From Nemertoderma westbladi (Eukaryota; Xenacoelomorpha; Nemertodermatida; Nemertodermatidae), in NCBI GenBank assembly GCA_032718475.1, contig JAUCBJ010003686.1, positions 1 through 64,000 of the forward strand: a stretch of 64,000 bases of DNA, written 5' to 3'. Each line of letters opens with the position of its first letter. Position 1 is the first letter of the stretch. Shown here piece by piece: positions 63,715 through 64,000 of this stretch. Both the position numbers and the translations under genes were made by a program. The notes beneath the pieces are model-generated. The model made no database searches, had not been told where the DNA came from, and saw only the letters and a program-made list of their open reading frames with translations.

Positions 63715-64000
63715 AATATGTCCAAAGGAATTATTTGATATTATAATTCTTGAATTAATTCTTTACAAATTTCATCTCAGGTTGAGTTATACAGTAGATA
63801 TACAACGAAGCTATAAATAATATTTGTAACTAATACCAACAGATTTTTCTTTGTGGGTAATGATAATTTTTTATTGAACGATTGAATAAAATTGAATTTA
63901 ATAATAGTAAGTGAAAATAATAATGAAATAGTAACAAATTCCTTGGGACACGAAATTCAGTAAGATAAAACTAAATAGCAAAAACCAAAAACCAAATATA
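63715..64000. other. Intergenic AT-rich DNA, no gene seen
   Basis: No coding pattern or repeat recognised before the window ends. Confidence 0.4.

Noticed and set aside
63213-63725. Proline-rich 170-codon minus-strand ORF
   Set aside because: Reverse translation of G runs in the minisatellite; every frame would give low-complexity peptides.

Overview
The window is eukaryotic, animal-type DNA. It is AT-rich and intron-bearing, packed with nested metazoan transposable elements (BEL/Pao, Ty1/copia, an APE-type LINE, hAT-like DNA transposon remnants, foldback/MITE elements, a tRNA-derived SINE) and long satellite/minisatellite arrays. There are no bacterial operons, rRNAs or CRISPR arrays. The motif TAGGCCTA recurs and is reminiscent of marine invertebrate genomes. 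A marine invertebrate, possibly a deuterostome, is my guess, but the species cannot be fixed from the sequence.

Layout. 1-4.4 kb: non-coding DNA with one LINE relic and a dispersed repeat in two copies. 4.44-4.71 kb: a long palindrome with a canonical type I hammerhead ribozyme at its apex. 4.8-17.7 kb: an old, broken BEL/Pao retrotransposon (BEL-1) bracketed by a ~115 bp inverted repeat and hit by two LINE fragments. 17.9-18.6 kb: a 43 bp satellite. 19.4-44.07 kb: a 'Russian doll' in which a copia element (LTRs at 19410 and 24376) carries a large BEL/Pao element (BEL-2) in its 3' LTR. BEL-2 in turn carries a LINE in its 5' LTR and a hAT-like element in its 3' LTR. 45.8-50.1 kb: a large array of the same 43 bp satellite with ~1 kb higher-order structure. 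50-54 kb: AT-rich DNA with foldbacks and a MITE. 54.2-60.8 kb (minus strand): the only host gene signal, two exons that together encode one C1 (phorbol-ester/DAG-type) zinc finger, separated by a 6.2 kb intron made mostly of a 63 bp minisatellite. 61-64 kb: MITEs, a LINE fragment and a G-rich minisatellite.

How it fits together. Both BEL elements, although divergent, share an unusual gene order: a gag with a highly charged coiled-coil N-terminus, pol (PR-RT-RNH-IN), and then a third region downstream of integrase. That region holds an ORF resembling a DEDDy 3'-5' exonuclease, followed by an ORF with CCHC zinc knuckles and a shared C-terminal domain. Finding this two-gene module in both copies, with the motifs kept, suggests it is a real part of this BEL lineage. 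It is the best candidate here for a poorly described system; the hammerhead ribozyme palindrome is the second. All retroelement copies in the window carry stops, frameshifts or deletions and look inactive.
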